A stretch of DNA of 64,000 nucleotides from Martelella radicis (lineage in GTDB: Bacteria > Pseudomonadota > Alphaproteobacteria > Rhizobiales > Rhizobiaceae): positions 186,001 through 250,000 of the forward strand of contig NZ_JACIDZ010000005.1 of assembly GCF_014196625.1 (NCBI RefSeq), in the 5' to 3' direction. Below are positions 9,327 through 17,660 of the stretch, piece by piece (position 1 is the stretch's first letter; every line of letters begins with the position of its first letter). The notes under the pieces are model-generated. The model did not search any database and was not told where the DNA came from. It saw nothing but the letters and a program-made list of their open reading frames with translations. Position numbers and translations under genes: made by a program.

Positions 9327-10208
9327 TCAGATCGCCTTGTAGGCCGGGTCGAAGCGCGGCTTGGCACCCGTGACAAGCGCGAAGGTGAAGCCGGCGTTCG
9401 GCTCTTCGGCGATGGTGACGTCACGGGCGGCCGACGTCACCATCATCCAGCCGCCGTCACGGCCGATGAAGGCCGGGCAGGTCGGCTGCCGGGCGGGAAG
9501 CTGAAACCGGGCGGTCAGCCGTCCGGACGCGTCGTAGCGATCGAGCACGCTGGCGCCGAAACGGGCATTCCAGATGTGGCCGTCGCCATCGCAGATCGCG
9601 CCGTCCATGGCACCGGGCTTGGACGAGGTGTCGATGAAGACCTCCTCCGGGCCGTCAGGCAGTCCGGTCTCGGGATCAAGAGGTACACGCATCAGCTTGT
9701 TGATGCGGCTGTCGACATAATAGCCGGTGGCGCCGTCGGGCGAAAAGCAGATCGCATTGGGGATCGAGACCCTGTCGAAGATCTTCGTCACCTTGCCGGC
9801 AAGCACATGATAGATCGCGCCTGCCTCGTCCTCGCCCTCCTTGCCCATCGTCCCGACCCAGAAGGCCCCGGAATGGTGGACGCGGGCATCATTGGAGCGG
9901 GTCGACGCATCGTCCGGCTCGATTGCGGCATGAAGGCTGAGCGCGCCGGTCGAGGCATCATGGAAATAGAGGCCGGTCTCCATGGCAATCACATGGCGCC
10001 GTTCGTCGACCACTGCCATCGCGCTCGCCATCTCCGGCAGCGAGACGATGCGGCGGTCTCTGGTCGAGGCGTTCAGCAGATGGAGCTTTTTGTTGAGAAT
10101 ATCGAACCACCAGATCTGATCAGACTTCGGATCATAGCCCGGCCCCTCGCCGAGTTCCGTCCGGTCGTTTACCAGAATCCTGCCCTCGAATACGGTCTCT
10201 GCGGTCAT
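9327..10208 (-). CDS. SMP-30/gluconolactonase/LRE family lactonase
   Basis: A 293-residue six-bladed beta-propeller hydrolase that typically opens sugar lactones. Start ATG 10208 is chosen because the family-typical opening (VNDRTELGEGPGYD) follows directly; the longer frame up to 10523 adds over 100 residues without family features. The four metal ligands are recognisable: Glu in ELGEGP, Asn in TRSNDARV, Asn in SIPNAICFSPDG and Asp in PGAMDGAICDGDG. The gene is monocistronic, with a stop three bases from the convergent flavoprotein gene. No transporter or dehydratase adjoins it, so the substrate cannot be inferred. A second, diverged SMP-30 gene lies at 26455-27366. Confidence 0.85.
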   Translation of the reverse strand: MTAETVFEGRILVNDRTELGEGPGYDPKSDQIWWFDILNKKLHLLNASTRDRRIVSLPEMASAMAVVDERRHVIAMETGLYFHDASTGALSLHAAIEPDDASTRSNDARVHHSGAFWVGTMGKEGEDEAGAIYHVLAGKVTKIFDRVSIPNAICFSPDGATGYYVDSRINKLMRVPLDPETGLPDGPEEVFIDTSSKPGAMDGAICDGDGHIWNARFGASVLDRYDASGRLTARFQLPARQPTCPAFIGRDGGWMMVTSAARDVTIAEEPNAGFTFALVTGAKPRFDPAYKAI

Positions 10209-10579
10209 GATTGCTACCGGCGCTCCTCTTGTCCTGTTATGGCTGTCTGTGCGATCGCGAGAGCCTCTCCCGCCAGAATCGCAGACTTTCCCGACCGTGC
10301 AAATGAGGAAAGCCAACGAAGGCCGATAAATCAAGCAATCTTGCCTCCAGCACGCCGGTCGGCGGCACAATCTCCCCCGAAAAGGCCGAAAAGCAGGCTT
10401 TGGGAAAAAAAATGTCGTGTTTTTGCAACTGCGGCGGATCGCGCGCGCCGGGCCCAAAAAATAAGCGGAGTCAATAATTTGTGCACTGCAGCATGTCCGC
10501 GAAGCCGCTTCGCTGACGGTCACTCAAGTCTAAATCACTGTTCTTCCCGCAAAAAAGCCGCTTGCATTGGCTAATGTAA

Positions 10580-10713
10580 TCGTTCATCTTCTCCCCAGTT
10601 CCAGAGGGGATGAAAACAAACACGCGCCCAAGAGCGCGATCTGAAAACAATAGAAACGCCGGTGCGACGGACTTTCAAAGTCCCGTATTTCGCCCCGGCG
10701 TTTCTATTTTTTT
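10580..10713 (+). ncRNA. Candidate small RNA: three hairpins ending in an intrinsic terminator
   Basis: Three successive stems lie in non-coding DNA. Stem 1: TTCATC..CCCC (10583-10596) pairs with GGGGATGAA (10606-10614) with a 4-base bulge, putting a C/U-rich CUCCCC stretch next to the loop. Stem 2: CGCGC (10623-10627) with GCGCG (10634-10638). Stem 3: a perfect 14-bp stem AATAGAAACGCCGG (10649-10662) / CCGGCGTTTCTATT (10695-10708), enclosing a second nested hairpin (10667-10686) and followed by seven T (10707-10713). This is the layout of rhizobial trans-acting small RNAs, which pair C/U-rich loops with ribosome sites. An attenuator leader for mrp is the alternative. I cannot assign it to a named family, and I see no clear promoter. 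Confidence 0.55.
10649..10713 (+). terminator. Strong intrinsic terminator with a nested hairpin
   Basis: A 14-bp perfect outer stem, an inner 9-bp stem with one bulge (ACGGACTTT / AAAGTCCCGT) and a run of seven T directly after the outer stem. It is the 3' end of the small-RNA candidate and would also stop read-through toward mrp. Confidence 0.8.
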
Positions 10714-10850
10714 CCGCTTTTCCCGAAAGCGCCATTACGCGCTCGTTCCGGCGCTCCCGCCGCCGTAGGGAACCTCCTGCGCGCGCTTTGCCATTGGTCT
10801 TTACGGCAATCTTCACTATCTAGACATTCAGTCAGAACAGGAAGGGCGCC

Positions 10851-11981
10851 ATGACCGATATCAGCAAGGAACAGGTTCTCAGAAGCCTCGAAATCGTGAC
10901 GCTTGCCGACGGCAAGCCGCTGGCCTTCAGCGGCCTCGTTTCCGATATCTTCATCGCCGACGGCAAGATCTACTTCTCGCTGAGCGTGCCCGCCGAAAGG
11001 GTCGAAGCCTTCGAGCCGGTGCGCCTTGCCGCCCAGAAGGCGGTTGAGGCCCTGCCCGGCGCGCGACAGGCGCTGGTGACGCTGACGGCCGACAAGCAGG
11101 CCGCCGAGCCCCCGAAACGGGCGGCGCCGGAGCAAAAGCCCGAGATGCCGAGAGGCAATGCGGGCGGGCAGCGTCCGGCCAAGCCTGAAATCCCCGGCAT
11201 CGGCTCCATCATCGCGGTTGCCTCCGGCAAGGGCGGCGTCGGGAAATCCACCACCTCGGTCAATCTGGCCCTCGGCCTTGCGGCGGAAGGCTTGAGGGTC
11301 GGTCTTCTGGACGCCGATATCTACGGTCCCTCAATCCCCCGGCTGATGGGACTTTCGGGCCGGCCGATGCAGGGACCGGGCCGCACGATCATGCCGATGG
11401 AAAAATACGGCCTCAAGGTGATGTCGATCGGGTTTCTGGTCGATGAGGGCACGGCGGTCATCTGGCGCGGGCCGATGGTGCAGTCGGCGCTGATGCAGAT
11501 GCTGCGAGAGGTCGCCTGGGGCGAACTCGACGTGCTTGTGGTCGACATGCCCCCCGGCACGGGCGATGCGCAGCTCACCATGGCTCAGCAAGTGCCGCTT
11601 GCCGGAAGCGTGGTCGTCTCCACGCCTCAGGATCTTGCGCTGATCGACGCGCGAAAGGCGATCGCCATGTTCAACAAGGTCTCCGTGCCGGTTCTCGGCA
11701 TCGTGGAAAACATGAGCGCCTTCGTCTGCCCGAATTGCGGCGAGACCCACCATATCTTCGGCCATGGCGGTGCGAAGGCCGAAGCCGAGAAGATCGGCGT
11801 CCCCTTCCTCGGCGAGGTGCCGCTGGCCATGGATATCCGCACCACCTCGGATGCCGGAACGCCGGTCGTCGCCGGGGAGCCGGACGGGGTGCACGCAACA
11901 GCCTACCGAGCGATTGCCGCCGCGACGAAGGCCGGCCTTGCTACAAAGACCAGCAAGGGCCCATCGATCGTTTTCGACTGA
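10851..11981 (+). CDS. mrp: Mrp/NBP35-family iron-sulfur cluster carrier ATPase
   Basis: A 376-residue cytoplasmic P-loop ATPase that carries Fe-S clusters to target proteins. The N-terminal 90 residues form the DUF59 (MIP18-like) domain. A charged Pro/Ala linker (about 92-120) leads to the ATPase with the deviant Walker A ASGKGGVGKST, then LDADIYGPS, DVLVVDMPPGTGDAQLT and the paired cysteines FVCPNCGE that bind the bridging cluster between subunits. Length and order are normal. The ribosome site AGGAAGG lies before ATG 10851. The gene sits downstream of the small-RNA candidate and is convergent with nagA, seven bases away. Confidence 0.95.
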   Translation: MTDISKEQVLRSLEIVTLADGKPLAFSGLVSDIFIADGKIYFSLSVPAERVEAFEPVRLAAQKAVEALPGARQALVTLTADKQAAEPPKRAAPEQKPEMPRGNAGGQRPAKPEIPGIGSIIAVASGKGGVGKSTTSVNLALGLAAEGLRVGLLDADIYGPSIPRLMGLSGRPMQGPGRTIMPMEKYGLKVMSIGFLVDEGTAVIWRGPMVQSALMQMLREVAWGELDVLVVDMPPGTGDAQLTMAQQVPLAGSVVVSTPQDLALIDARKAIAMFNKVSVPVLGIVENMSAFVCPNCGETHHIFGHGGAKAEAEKIGVPFLGEVPLAMDIRTTSDAGTPVVAGEPDGVHATAYRAIAAATKAGLATKTSKGPSIVFD

Positions 11982-11987
11982 GCCTTC

Positions 11988-13142
11988 TCAGGCGGCCGCA
12001 AAAACGCGGGCGCCGCCGACATAGGTGGCCTTCAGCGAAAGGTCTTCGCCAAGCAGGACGAAATCGGCATCGGCCCCTTCGGCAAGCCGTCCCTTGTGGT
12101 GCGCGCCCACGGCATCGGCCGGGTAAAGCGAGGCCATGCGGAGTGCCTCCCCGAGCGGCACGCCAAGCATCCTGTGGCAGTTCCTCACGCAGGTCAGCAT
12201 GTCAGTGTCGGCGCCCGCGAGCGTGCCGTCTTCAAGCTTCAGCCGGCCTTCGCCACGGTAGATCGTGCGGCCATTCAGGGTGAAGCTCTCCATGTCCGTC
12301 CCGGTGACCGACATGGCGTCGGTGACGAGGAAAATCCGCCCGGGGCCCCTCTTGGCCCGGAGCGCGACGCCCATGGCAACGGGATCCACATGATAACCGT
12401 CGGCAATCAACCCGCAGGAAAGGCCGCCATCGGACAGCACTGCGCCGACGAGGCCCGGTTCCCGGTGGTTGAGCGGGCTCATCGCGTTGAAGAGATGGGT
12501 CGCCATGGAAGCGCCCGCCATGCGATATTCGCCCGCCGTGGCGCAGCTTGTCGCGGTGTGTCCGAGGCTGACTGTGAAGCCTGCTTGCGCAAGCCGCGAG
12601 ACCTGCTGGCGCCTGACGCTTTCCGGCGCAATCGTGGTCAGAGCCACGCCGAAGCTTCCGGCGTTTTCGGCGAGAAAATCGCAATCTTCCGCCGCCATTG
12701 GCCGGATCAGCGCCGGATCGTGGGTGCCCTTCTTGGCAAGCGCGAGATGCGGCCCCTCCAGATGGAGTCCGAGAAAGCCCGGCACGCCCGCCGCATGTGC
12801 CGCCTTGCCCGCGGCGACCGCCTTTATGACGGTTTCGCGGGTATCGGTGATCAGCGTCGGCAGGAGCGATGTCGTGCCGAACTGCTGATGAGCGCGGCAG
12901 ATGGTCTCGATACCGGAGAGGCTCGGTTCGTTGTTGAACAGCACCCCGCCGCCGCCATTGACCTGTAGATCGACAAAGCCGGGTGCCAGGATCAGGCCAT
13001 CGGCCCGAATGATCTCGACATCGGCCGGCACGCGGCGTTCGGCCGCAAGGCCCACAAACTTCGAGCCGGCAAAGACCAGCGCCAGGCCGTCATGAAAGCT
13101 TTCACCATCGAAAAGCCTCGCGCCGCAAACCGCCTTTTTCAT
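11988..13142 (-). CDS. nagA: N-acetylglucosamine-6-phosphate deacetylase
   Basis: A 384-residue amidohydrolase that converts GlcNAc-6-phosphate to glucosamine-6-phosphate plus acetate. Visible signatures are APGFVDLQVNGGGG, HLEGPHLA (metal Glu), SLGHTATS, THLFNAMSPLNHREPG, DGYHVDP and FLVTDAMSVTG with the catalytic Asp. Length is normal for the family. It begins one base after the stop of the SIS gene (TGAGATG), so the two are translationally coupled, and it is the last gene of the GntR-SIS-nagA operon. In such operons NagA and the SIS deaminase together feed fructose-6-phosphate to glycolysis. Confidence 0.95.
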   Translation of the reverse strand: MKKAVCGARLFDGESFHDGLALVFAGSKFVGLAAERRVPADVEIIRADGLILAPGFVDLQVNGGGGVLFNNEPSLSGIETICRAHQQFGTTSLLPTLITDTRETVIKAVAAGKAAHAAGVPGFLGLHLEGPHLALAKKGTHDPALIRPMAAEDCDFLAENAGSFGVALTTIAPESVRRQQVSRLAQAGFTVSLGHTATSCATAGEYRMAGASMATHLFNAMSPLNHREPGLVGAVLSDGGLSCGLIADGYHVDPVAMGVALRAKRGPGRIFLVTDAMSVTGTDMESFTLNGRTIYRGEGRLKLEDGTLAGADTDMLTCVRNCHRMLGVPLGEALRMASLYPADAVGAHHKGRLAEGADADFVLLGEDLSLKATYVGGARVFAAA

Positions 13143-13143
13143 C

Positions 13144-14175
13144 TCACTCGGTCTCCGTCACCTTGTTGAGCGCCACCGGCTGATCGGGATTGAGCCCGCG
13201 AGCACGCGAAAGCTGTTCGATGAAACTGTAATAGGGCACGATGAGCGCGAGCGCGTCGGTCAGCGGATGACCGGTCGCCACGAATGGAAGCCTGACGGTC
13301 CCGCCCTCGCCCAGATCGGAGGAAAGAAAAACATCCGCTCCCTTCGCCGCCATGCCGGAGGCGGTTCTGGCGATTGCCGCTTCCGCTTTGTCGCGCGCGG
13401 CAAATGCGATCACCGGGAAGCGCGCCTCCACCAGAGAGACAGGCCCGTGCAGGACTTCCGCAGACGAATAGGCCTCGGCATGAAGCTCGGATGTTTCCTT
13501 GCACTTGAGCGCCGCTTCGCTGGCAATCGCGAAACTCGGCCCGCGGCCCAGCACATAAAGGGACTGCGCATCCTTCAGCGCCCCCATCAGCGGCGACCAG
13601 TCGCAGGCAAGCGCGCTCCCGAGGTCATCGGGCAGCCTCGCAAGCGCTTTTCTGAGCGCGCCGTCATCAGCCCATTCAGCGAGCACGCCAAGGCCGGCGA
13701 CAATGGAATTGACATAGGATTTGGTAGCGGCGACGGCCTTCTCCGGTCCGGCGGCGATATCGACCGGCTGATCGGCGGCCTCCGCAAGCGGCGAGTCAAT
13801 GGTGTTGACGAGTGACAGGGTCAACGCGCCGCCGCGCCGCGCCGCCTTTGCGAGCGCGACGATATCCGGGCTTTTTCCTGATTGCGAAATCGAGATCGCC
13901 GCCGCCGCCCCCATCTTCAACGGCGCGTCATAGATCGAGGCGAGCGACGGGCCGAGAGAGGCCACAGGCACGCCGGTCGTCAGCTCGATCGCGTATTTGA
14001 GGAACAGTGCGGCGTGATCGGAAGAACCGCGCGCGACCGTGACGATGACGCCGGGGTCCTTTTCGGCCAGCGCCCTGCCGGCCCGTTCGAAGGCTGCGCC
14101 GCTGGTATCCAGAAGCCTGGCGGCGGCAGCCGGAATCTCCTCGATCTCACGGCGCATATGGGTCTGTTCGGTCAT
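13144..14175 (-). CDS. SIS-domain sugar-phosphate isomerase/deaminase (glucosamine-6-phosphate deaminase type)
   Basis: A 343-residue protein with two SIS domains, like the isomerase half of GlmS but without the glutaminase domain. Residues such as VARGSSDHAALFLKY, AAISISQSGKSPDIV, VAATKSYVNSI and LGRGPSFAIASEAALKCKE mark the sugar-phosphate sites. The second in-frame ATG (14175) is chosen because AAAAAGG lies eight bases upstream; the first, at 14196, has no usable ribosome site. With nagA directly downstream, the likely reaction is glucosamine-6-phosphate to fructose-6-phosphate plus ammonia (NagB-II/AgaS type). GalNAc-derived substrates are an alternative. Confidence 0.85.
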   Translation of the reverse strand: MTEQTHMRREIEEIPAAAARLLDTSGAAFERAGRALAEKDPGVIVTVARGSSDHAALFLKYAIELTTGVPVASLGPSLASIYDAPLKMGAAAAISISQSGKSPDIVALAKAARRGGALTLSLVNTIDSPLAEAADQPVDIAAGPEKAVAATKSYVNSIVAGLGVLAEWADDGALRKALARLPDDLGSALACDWSPLMGALKDAQSLYVLGRGPSFAIASEAALKCKETSELHAEAYSSAEVLHGPVSLVEARFPVIAFAARDKAEAAIARTASGMAAKGADVFLSSDLGEGGTVRLPFVATGHPLTDALALIVPYYSFIEQLSRARGLNPDQPVALNKVTETE

Positions 14176-14200
14176 TGCATGGCCTTTTTGCTGCATCGCC

Positions 14201-14950
14201 TCAGTCCTGATCGGAATAGGTCAGTTCGGCGACTAGGTCGTAAATATCACTTCGATAGAAGGATCGGGTGAACTCAATGGCCCGCCCGGCGGCATCAAAC
14301 CCCGTTCGGCTTATGGCGAGCGCCGGCGCCCCGGAAAAAACGCCGAGAAGCGCGGCCTGCTCATCCGTCAGGAGGGAGGCCGTGATGTGCTCATTTGCCC
14401 GCACCAGACGGATGCCGCGTTCGGCAAGCGCGGCATAGAGCGAGGACCCGACTTCTGCCGGCGCGTCCATGATGTCGCCGGGAAGCGAAGTGTGTTCGAG
14501 CGCCATCGGCCGGTCGTTGGCGAAGCGGATACGGCTCAGCCTGGCAACATGCCCGCCCGGCGTCACGCCAAGCGTCTCCGCCTCCTCGGCCGAGACAGGA
14601 AAAAGACCGCGCTCCAGCCAGCGGGAATGCGGCCTGAGGCCGCGCGCCTTCATGTCCTCGGTAAAGGATGTCAGACGCTTCAGCTTCTGTTCGATACGTC
14701 CGGTAGGAAAGGCAACGAAAGTACCCGCCCCCTGGCGGCGCGTCAGAACGCCCTCGCTCGTCAGTTCGGCGATTGCGCGACGCACCGTAACCCGGCTGAT
14801 GCCGATGCGCCCGGCAAGATCGCGCTCCGGCGGCAGGGCCGTCCCGCCCTGGAGAGCGCCGCAGGCGATCGCCGCCTGGATAGCGCTCTTCAGGCGGCGG
14901 TAGAGCGGACCGTCACCGGCAAGGTCGATATCTTCAAACAGCGTCTGCAC
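14201..14950 (-). CDS. GntR/HutC-family regulator of the amino-sugar operon (NagR-like)
   Basis: A 249-residue regulator starting at GTG 14950 with GGAAT upstream. Residues 10-75 are the winged helix (LYRRLKSAI, LPPERDLAGRIGISRVTVRRAI, GVLTRRQGAGTFVA). Residues 90-245 are the UTRA effector domain (FTEDMKARGLRPHSRWLE, EHTSLPGDIM, YAALAERGIRLVRANEHI). HutC-type regulators next to nagA usually sense GlcNAc-6-P or GlcN-6-P and repress the operon. It is the first gene of the GntR-SIS-nagA unit and so probably regulates itself through the repeats at 14983-15001. Confidence 0.9.
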   Translation of the reverse strand: MQTLFEDIDLAGDGPLYRRLKSAIQAAIACGALQGGTALPPERDLAGRIGISRVTVRRAIAELTSEGVLTRRQGAGTFVAFPTGRIEQKLKRLTSFTEDMKARGLRPHSRWLERGLFPVSAEEAETLGVTPGGHVARLSRIRFANDRPMALEHTSLPGDIMDAPAEVGSSLYAALAERGIRLVRANEHITASLLTDEQAALLGVFSGAPALAISRTGFDAAGRAIEFTRSFYRSDIYDLVAELTYSDQD

Positions 14951-14982
14951 ACCATATTCCTAATCTCGGACTTGACAGAACT

Positions 14983-15001
14983 AATACCAATTAAATACCA
15001 A
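14983..15001 (-). promoter_or_regulatory. Paired direct repeats upstream of the GntR gene, probable operator
   Basis: Read on the minus strand, TTGGTATT occurs twice, at 15001-14994 and 14990-14983, exactly 11 bp apart (one helical turn), 33 bp before the GntR start. The core TTGGTAT resembles half-sites of NagR/DasR-type regulators. A TTGACA-like hexamer on the plus strand overlaps it. Operator function is inferred. Confidence 0.45.
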
Positions 15002-15117
15002 AATGCAAGCATGGTCGAGGCAACGCCATGGCAAAATCGCCCGGCAACAGAGACAAGCAGACTTGCGACAACCGGCGGGTGAGGCTCATATGGGAGGCTT
15101 GAAACCGGGAAGGACGC

Positions 15118-16038
15118 ATGCAGCTACAGGCCATCATATATTTCAACGAACTGGTGCGTTCGCGCTCCATCCGCCAGGCCGCCGAGGCGCTCGGCGTTTC
15201 GCCCATGGCCGTTAGCCGCCAACTGGAGAATCTCGAAGCCTATTTCGACGCGCCGCTGGTGGAGCGCGGCGCGCGCGGGATCGTGCTGACGGCGGCAGGC
15301 AGCCTGCTTGCCGAACGCACGCTCGGCGTGATCCGCGACCTTCAAAGCGCCCGACAGGTGATTGACGACCTGCGCGACCTGAAGGCCGGCCATGTCTCGC
15401 TGCATGTCAACGGCGCCGTGATCAGCGCGATCCTTGCCCCGGCGCTCGCCGAATTCTATGCGCTCTACCCGGCAATCTCGATCGCGGTGACGGTCTCGTC
15501 TGCCGAGGCCGCGATACGTGCCGTTGCGGCCGGCGAAACCGACCTGGCGGTAACGATGTTCTCGCCAAAGGATGGCGAAACGGAGACGCTGTTTGAACTG
15601 CCGGTTCTGCACCAGCCCGTGATGTCGCCCGACCATCCGCTCGCCGCCTGCGAGACGGTGACGCTCGAGGCCATCCGCGACCATGCCGTGGCCATGCCGG
15701 ATCGCGCCTTCAGCATCCGCCGCGATTTCGACGCCCGCCAGCGCGACGCCGGGTTCGAGCCGATGGCCGCAACCTTCGAGACCTCGTCGCTTGAACTGCA
15801 GAAGGAACTGGCGCGCAGCGGCGCGGCCATCCTCATCCTGCCGGCGATGACCGTGACCCGCGAGCTCCGCGAAAAGGCGCTGACCGTCCGCCCCTTCGAG
15901 AAGCGCGCCGAGATCGCCACCGACATCAGGCTGATCCGTACTGACGGGCCGACGCCGACCTTCGCGGCGAAACGCCTGGCCGACTTTCTCAAGACATTCC
16001 TGTCCGCCCATGACGAACTCGTTCAGCCGGGGGACTGA
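15118..16038 (+). CDS. LysR-family transcriptional regulator
   Basis: A 306-residue regulator with ribosome site GGAAGGA before ATG 15118. The N-terminal winged helix is clear (FNELVRSRSIRQAAEALGVSPMAVSRQLENLEAYF, given here as family-typical across residues 9-43). The LysR substrate-binding domain follows (about 90-295; HVSLHVNGAVISAI, AVAAGETDLAVTMFSP). It stands divergent from the amino-sugar operon and just before the dipeptide-type ABC operon in the same direction, so it is the best candidate to control that importer. The ligand is unknown. Confidence 0.88.
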   Translation: MQLQAIIYFNELVRSRSIRQAAEALGVSPMAVSRQLENLEAYFDAPLVERGARGIVLTAAGSLLAERTLGVIRDLQSARQVIDDLRDLKAGHVSLHVNGAVISAILAPALAEFYALYPAISIAVTVSSAEAAIRAVAAGETDLAVTMFSPKDGETETLFELPVLHQPVMSPDHPLAACETVTLEAIRDHAVAMPDRAFSIRRDFDARQRDAGFEPMAATFETSSLELQKELARSGAAILILPAMTVTRELREKALTVRPFEKRAEIATDIRLIRTDGPTPTFAAKRLADFLKTFLSAHDELVQPGD

Positions 16039-16046
16039 GAGCACCA

Positions 16047-16067
16047 GTGAAACGATTATCGTTACAC
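16047..16067. promoter_or_regulatory. 21-bp palindrome upstream of the ABC importer
   Basis: GTG-A-AACGAT-T-ATCGTT-A-CAC is symmetric except for the A/A pair. It lies nine bases after the LysR stop and 25 bp before the predicted -35 of the importer operon. There is no T-run, so it is better read as an operator than a terminator. The cognate regulator is not identified. Confidence 0.45.
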
Positions 16068-16091
16068 TGATTAAAATTTATATGTTAACCG

Positions 16092-16119
16092 TTTACACAT
16101 CGACCGCGATCACGATATA
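16092..16119 (+). promoter_or_regulatory. Predicted sigma-70 promoter of the dipeptide-type ABC operon
   Basis: TTTACA at 16092-16097 and GATATA at 16114-16119 with 16 bp between them, 40 bp before ATG 16159. This is one of the better matches to the alphaproteobacterial consensus in the window. Confidence 0.45.
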
Positions 16120-16158
16120 GACCCTCCCAGTTTGATCCACGGGAGAGGATTTCCAACC

Positions 16159-17658
16159 ATGAACAGACGTTTCGGCGCCCGAGCCCTTCTTGCAGCTTCC
16201 GTCTTTACCGGCCTCATTGCCTCCGCTCCGGCCTTCGCCGAGACAAAGACGGACCTCGTTCTCGCCATGAGCACCGAACCGACCGGCCTCGACCCGACGG
16301 CTGCGGCTCCCGTCGCTATTGGCCAGGTCGTGTGGCAGAACGTCTTCGAGGGCCTGGTGGCCATCAACGAGGACGGCGCGATCGTGCCGCAGCTTGCGAG
16401 CGACTGGACGGTCTCCGATGGCGGCCTGACCTACACGTTTGCTCTTCAGGACGGGGTCACCTTCCACAATGGCGAAGCATTCGATGCGGAAACTGCCAAG
16501 TTCACCATCGAACGCATCATCGCCGAAAATTCCGTCAATCCGCAAAAGGCGCTCTATGGCGCGATTGAAAGCGTGGAAGCGCCCGATGCCGGGACGCTTG
16601 TGCTGCATCTCTCCCGGCCCGCCTTCGACCTCCTCTACTGGCTCGGATTTCCTGCCGCCGTGATGGTGGAACCGACCAGTGCCGAGACCAACGCTATCGA
16701 TCCGGTCGGAACCGGCCCCTTTGCCTTTGCCGAATGGCGCAAGGGCAATGAGGTGAGCCTTGCCGCCTATCCCGGTTATTGGGGCGACAAGCCGGCGCTC
16801 GAGAACGTCACCTTCCGCTTCATCGCCGATCCGCAGGCCCAGGCTGCTGCGCTCAATTCCGGCGGCGTCGACGCCATTCCCGAATTCACCGCGCCCGAAC
16901 TCGTGAGCCAGTTCGAAACCAAGGGCGATTTCGATGTCGTGCTCGGCACGACCGGCATGGAGGTCGTCGCCGGCATGAACAATGCCGAACCGCCCTTCGA
17001 CGATGCCCGCGTGCGCCGGGCGTTGATGATGATGCTCGATCGGCAGGCAATCGTCGATGCCACCAATTCCGGCTTCGGCACGCCGATCGGCAGCCATTTC
17101 TCCCCGTCTGATGCCGGTTATGAGGACCTGACCGGCGTTCTGCCCTACGACCCGGAAGCAGCAAAGGCGCTTCTGGCCGAGGCCGGCTATGGCGACGGGC
17201 TCTCCTTCACCATGAAGGTGCCGAACCGCACCTATGCCGAGCGCGCGGCGGAAATCATGCAGGCCTATTTTGCGCAGGGCGGCGTGACGATGACGATCGA
17301 ATCCTCGGAATTCCCGGCGACATGGATCAAGGACGTATTCAAGGACACCAATTACGACATGACCATTATCGGCCATGCCGAACCGCTTGATATAGGCATC
17401 TATGCCCGCCACCCCTATTACTTCAATTATGACAACCCCGATTTCGACGCGACCATGACCGACATCGCCAACGCGACGGATGAGGACGCCCGGCTCGAAG
17501 GCTATCGCAAGGCCCAGGAAATTCTGGCCGAAGACGTGCCGGCGCTCTTCCTTTACGCCTGGCCCAAGATCGGTATTTTCAAGACCGGGCTTGAGGGCAT
17601 GTGGGAAAACGAACCGGTGCCTTCCAATGATGTGACGGACGCCCGCTGGAGCGAATAG
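16159..17658 (+). CDS. ABC transporter substrate-binding protein, family 5 (dipeptide/oligopeptide type)
   Basis: A 499-residue periplasmic binding protein. The start ATG 16159 has a strong site (GGGAGAGGA, nine bases upstream) and opens with a Sec signal peptide (positive MNRRFGAR, hydrophobic core, ASAPAFAE cleavage region). The SBP_bac_5 signature is plain: LAMSTEPTGLDPTAA, YTFALQDGVTFHNGEAFDAET, VGTGPFAFAEW and the C-terminal IYARHPYYFNYDNPDFD. It is the first gene of a complete five-gene importer (16159-21035). The amino-sugar genes nearby raise the possibility of a peptidoglycan-fragment substrate, but this is inference. Confidence 0.92.
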   Translation: MNRRFGARALLAASVFTGLIASAPAFAETKTDLVLAMSTEPTGLDPTAAAPVAIGQVVWQNVFEGLVAINEDGAIVPQLASDWTVSDGGLTYTFALQDGVTFHNGEAFDAETAKFTIERIIAENSVNPQKALYGAIESVEAPDAGTLVLHLSRPAFDLLYWLGFPAAVMVEPTSAETNAIDPVGTGPFAFAEWRKGNEVSLAAYPGYWGDKPALENVTFRFIADPQAQAAALNSGGVDAIPEFTAPELVSQFETKGDFDVVLGTTGMEVVAGMNNAEPPFDDARVRRALMMMLDRQAIVDATNSGFGTPIGSHFSPSDAGYEDLTGVLPYDPEAAKALLAEAGYGDGLSFTMKVPNRTYAERAAEIMQAYFAQGGVTMTIESSEFPATWIKDVFKDTNYDMTIIGHAEPLDIGIYARHPYYFNYDNPDFDATMTDIANATDEDARLEGYRKAQEILAEDVPALFLYAWPKIGIFKTGLEGMWENEPVPSNDVTDARWSE

Positions 17659-17660
17659 AC

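Larger units (their letters stand above)
10209..10850. promoter_or_regulatory. Long intergenic region upstream of the lactonase and mrp
   Basis: This 642-base gap separates the divergent lactonase (minus) and mrp (plus). The left half shows no hairpin or reading frame I can support and presumably contains the lactonase promoter. The right half holds the hairpin array annotated as a small-RNA candidate at 10580-10713. The last 135 bases lead into mrp, whose ribosome site AGGAAGG lies before ATG 10851. Confidence 0.5.

Noticed and set aside
10580-10713. Naming the small RNA as AbcR/alpha-r15
   Set aside because: The three-hairpin layout is similar, but the usual tandem copies and the LysR neighbour are absent and I could not match the loop sequence with certainty.
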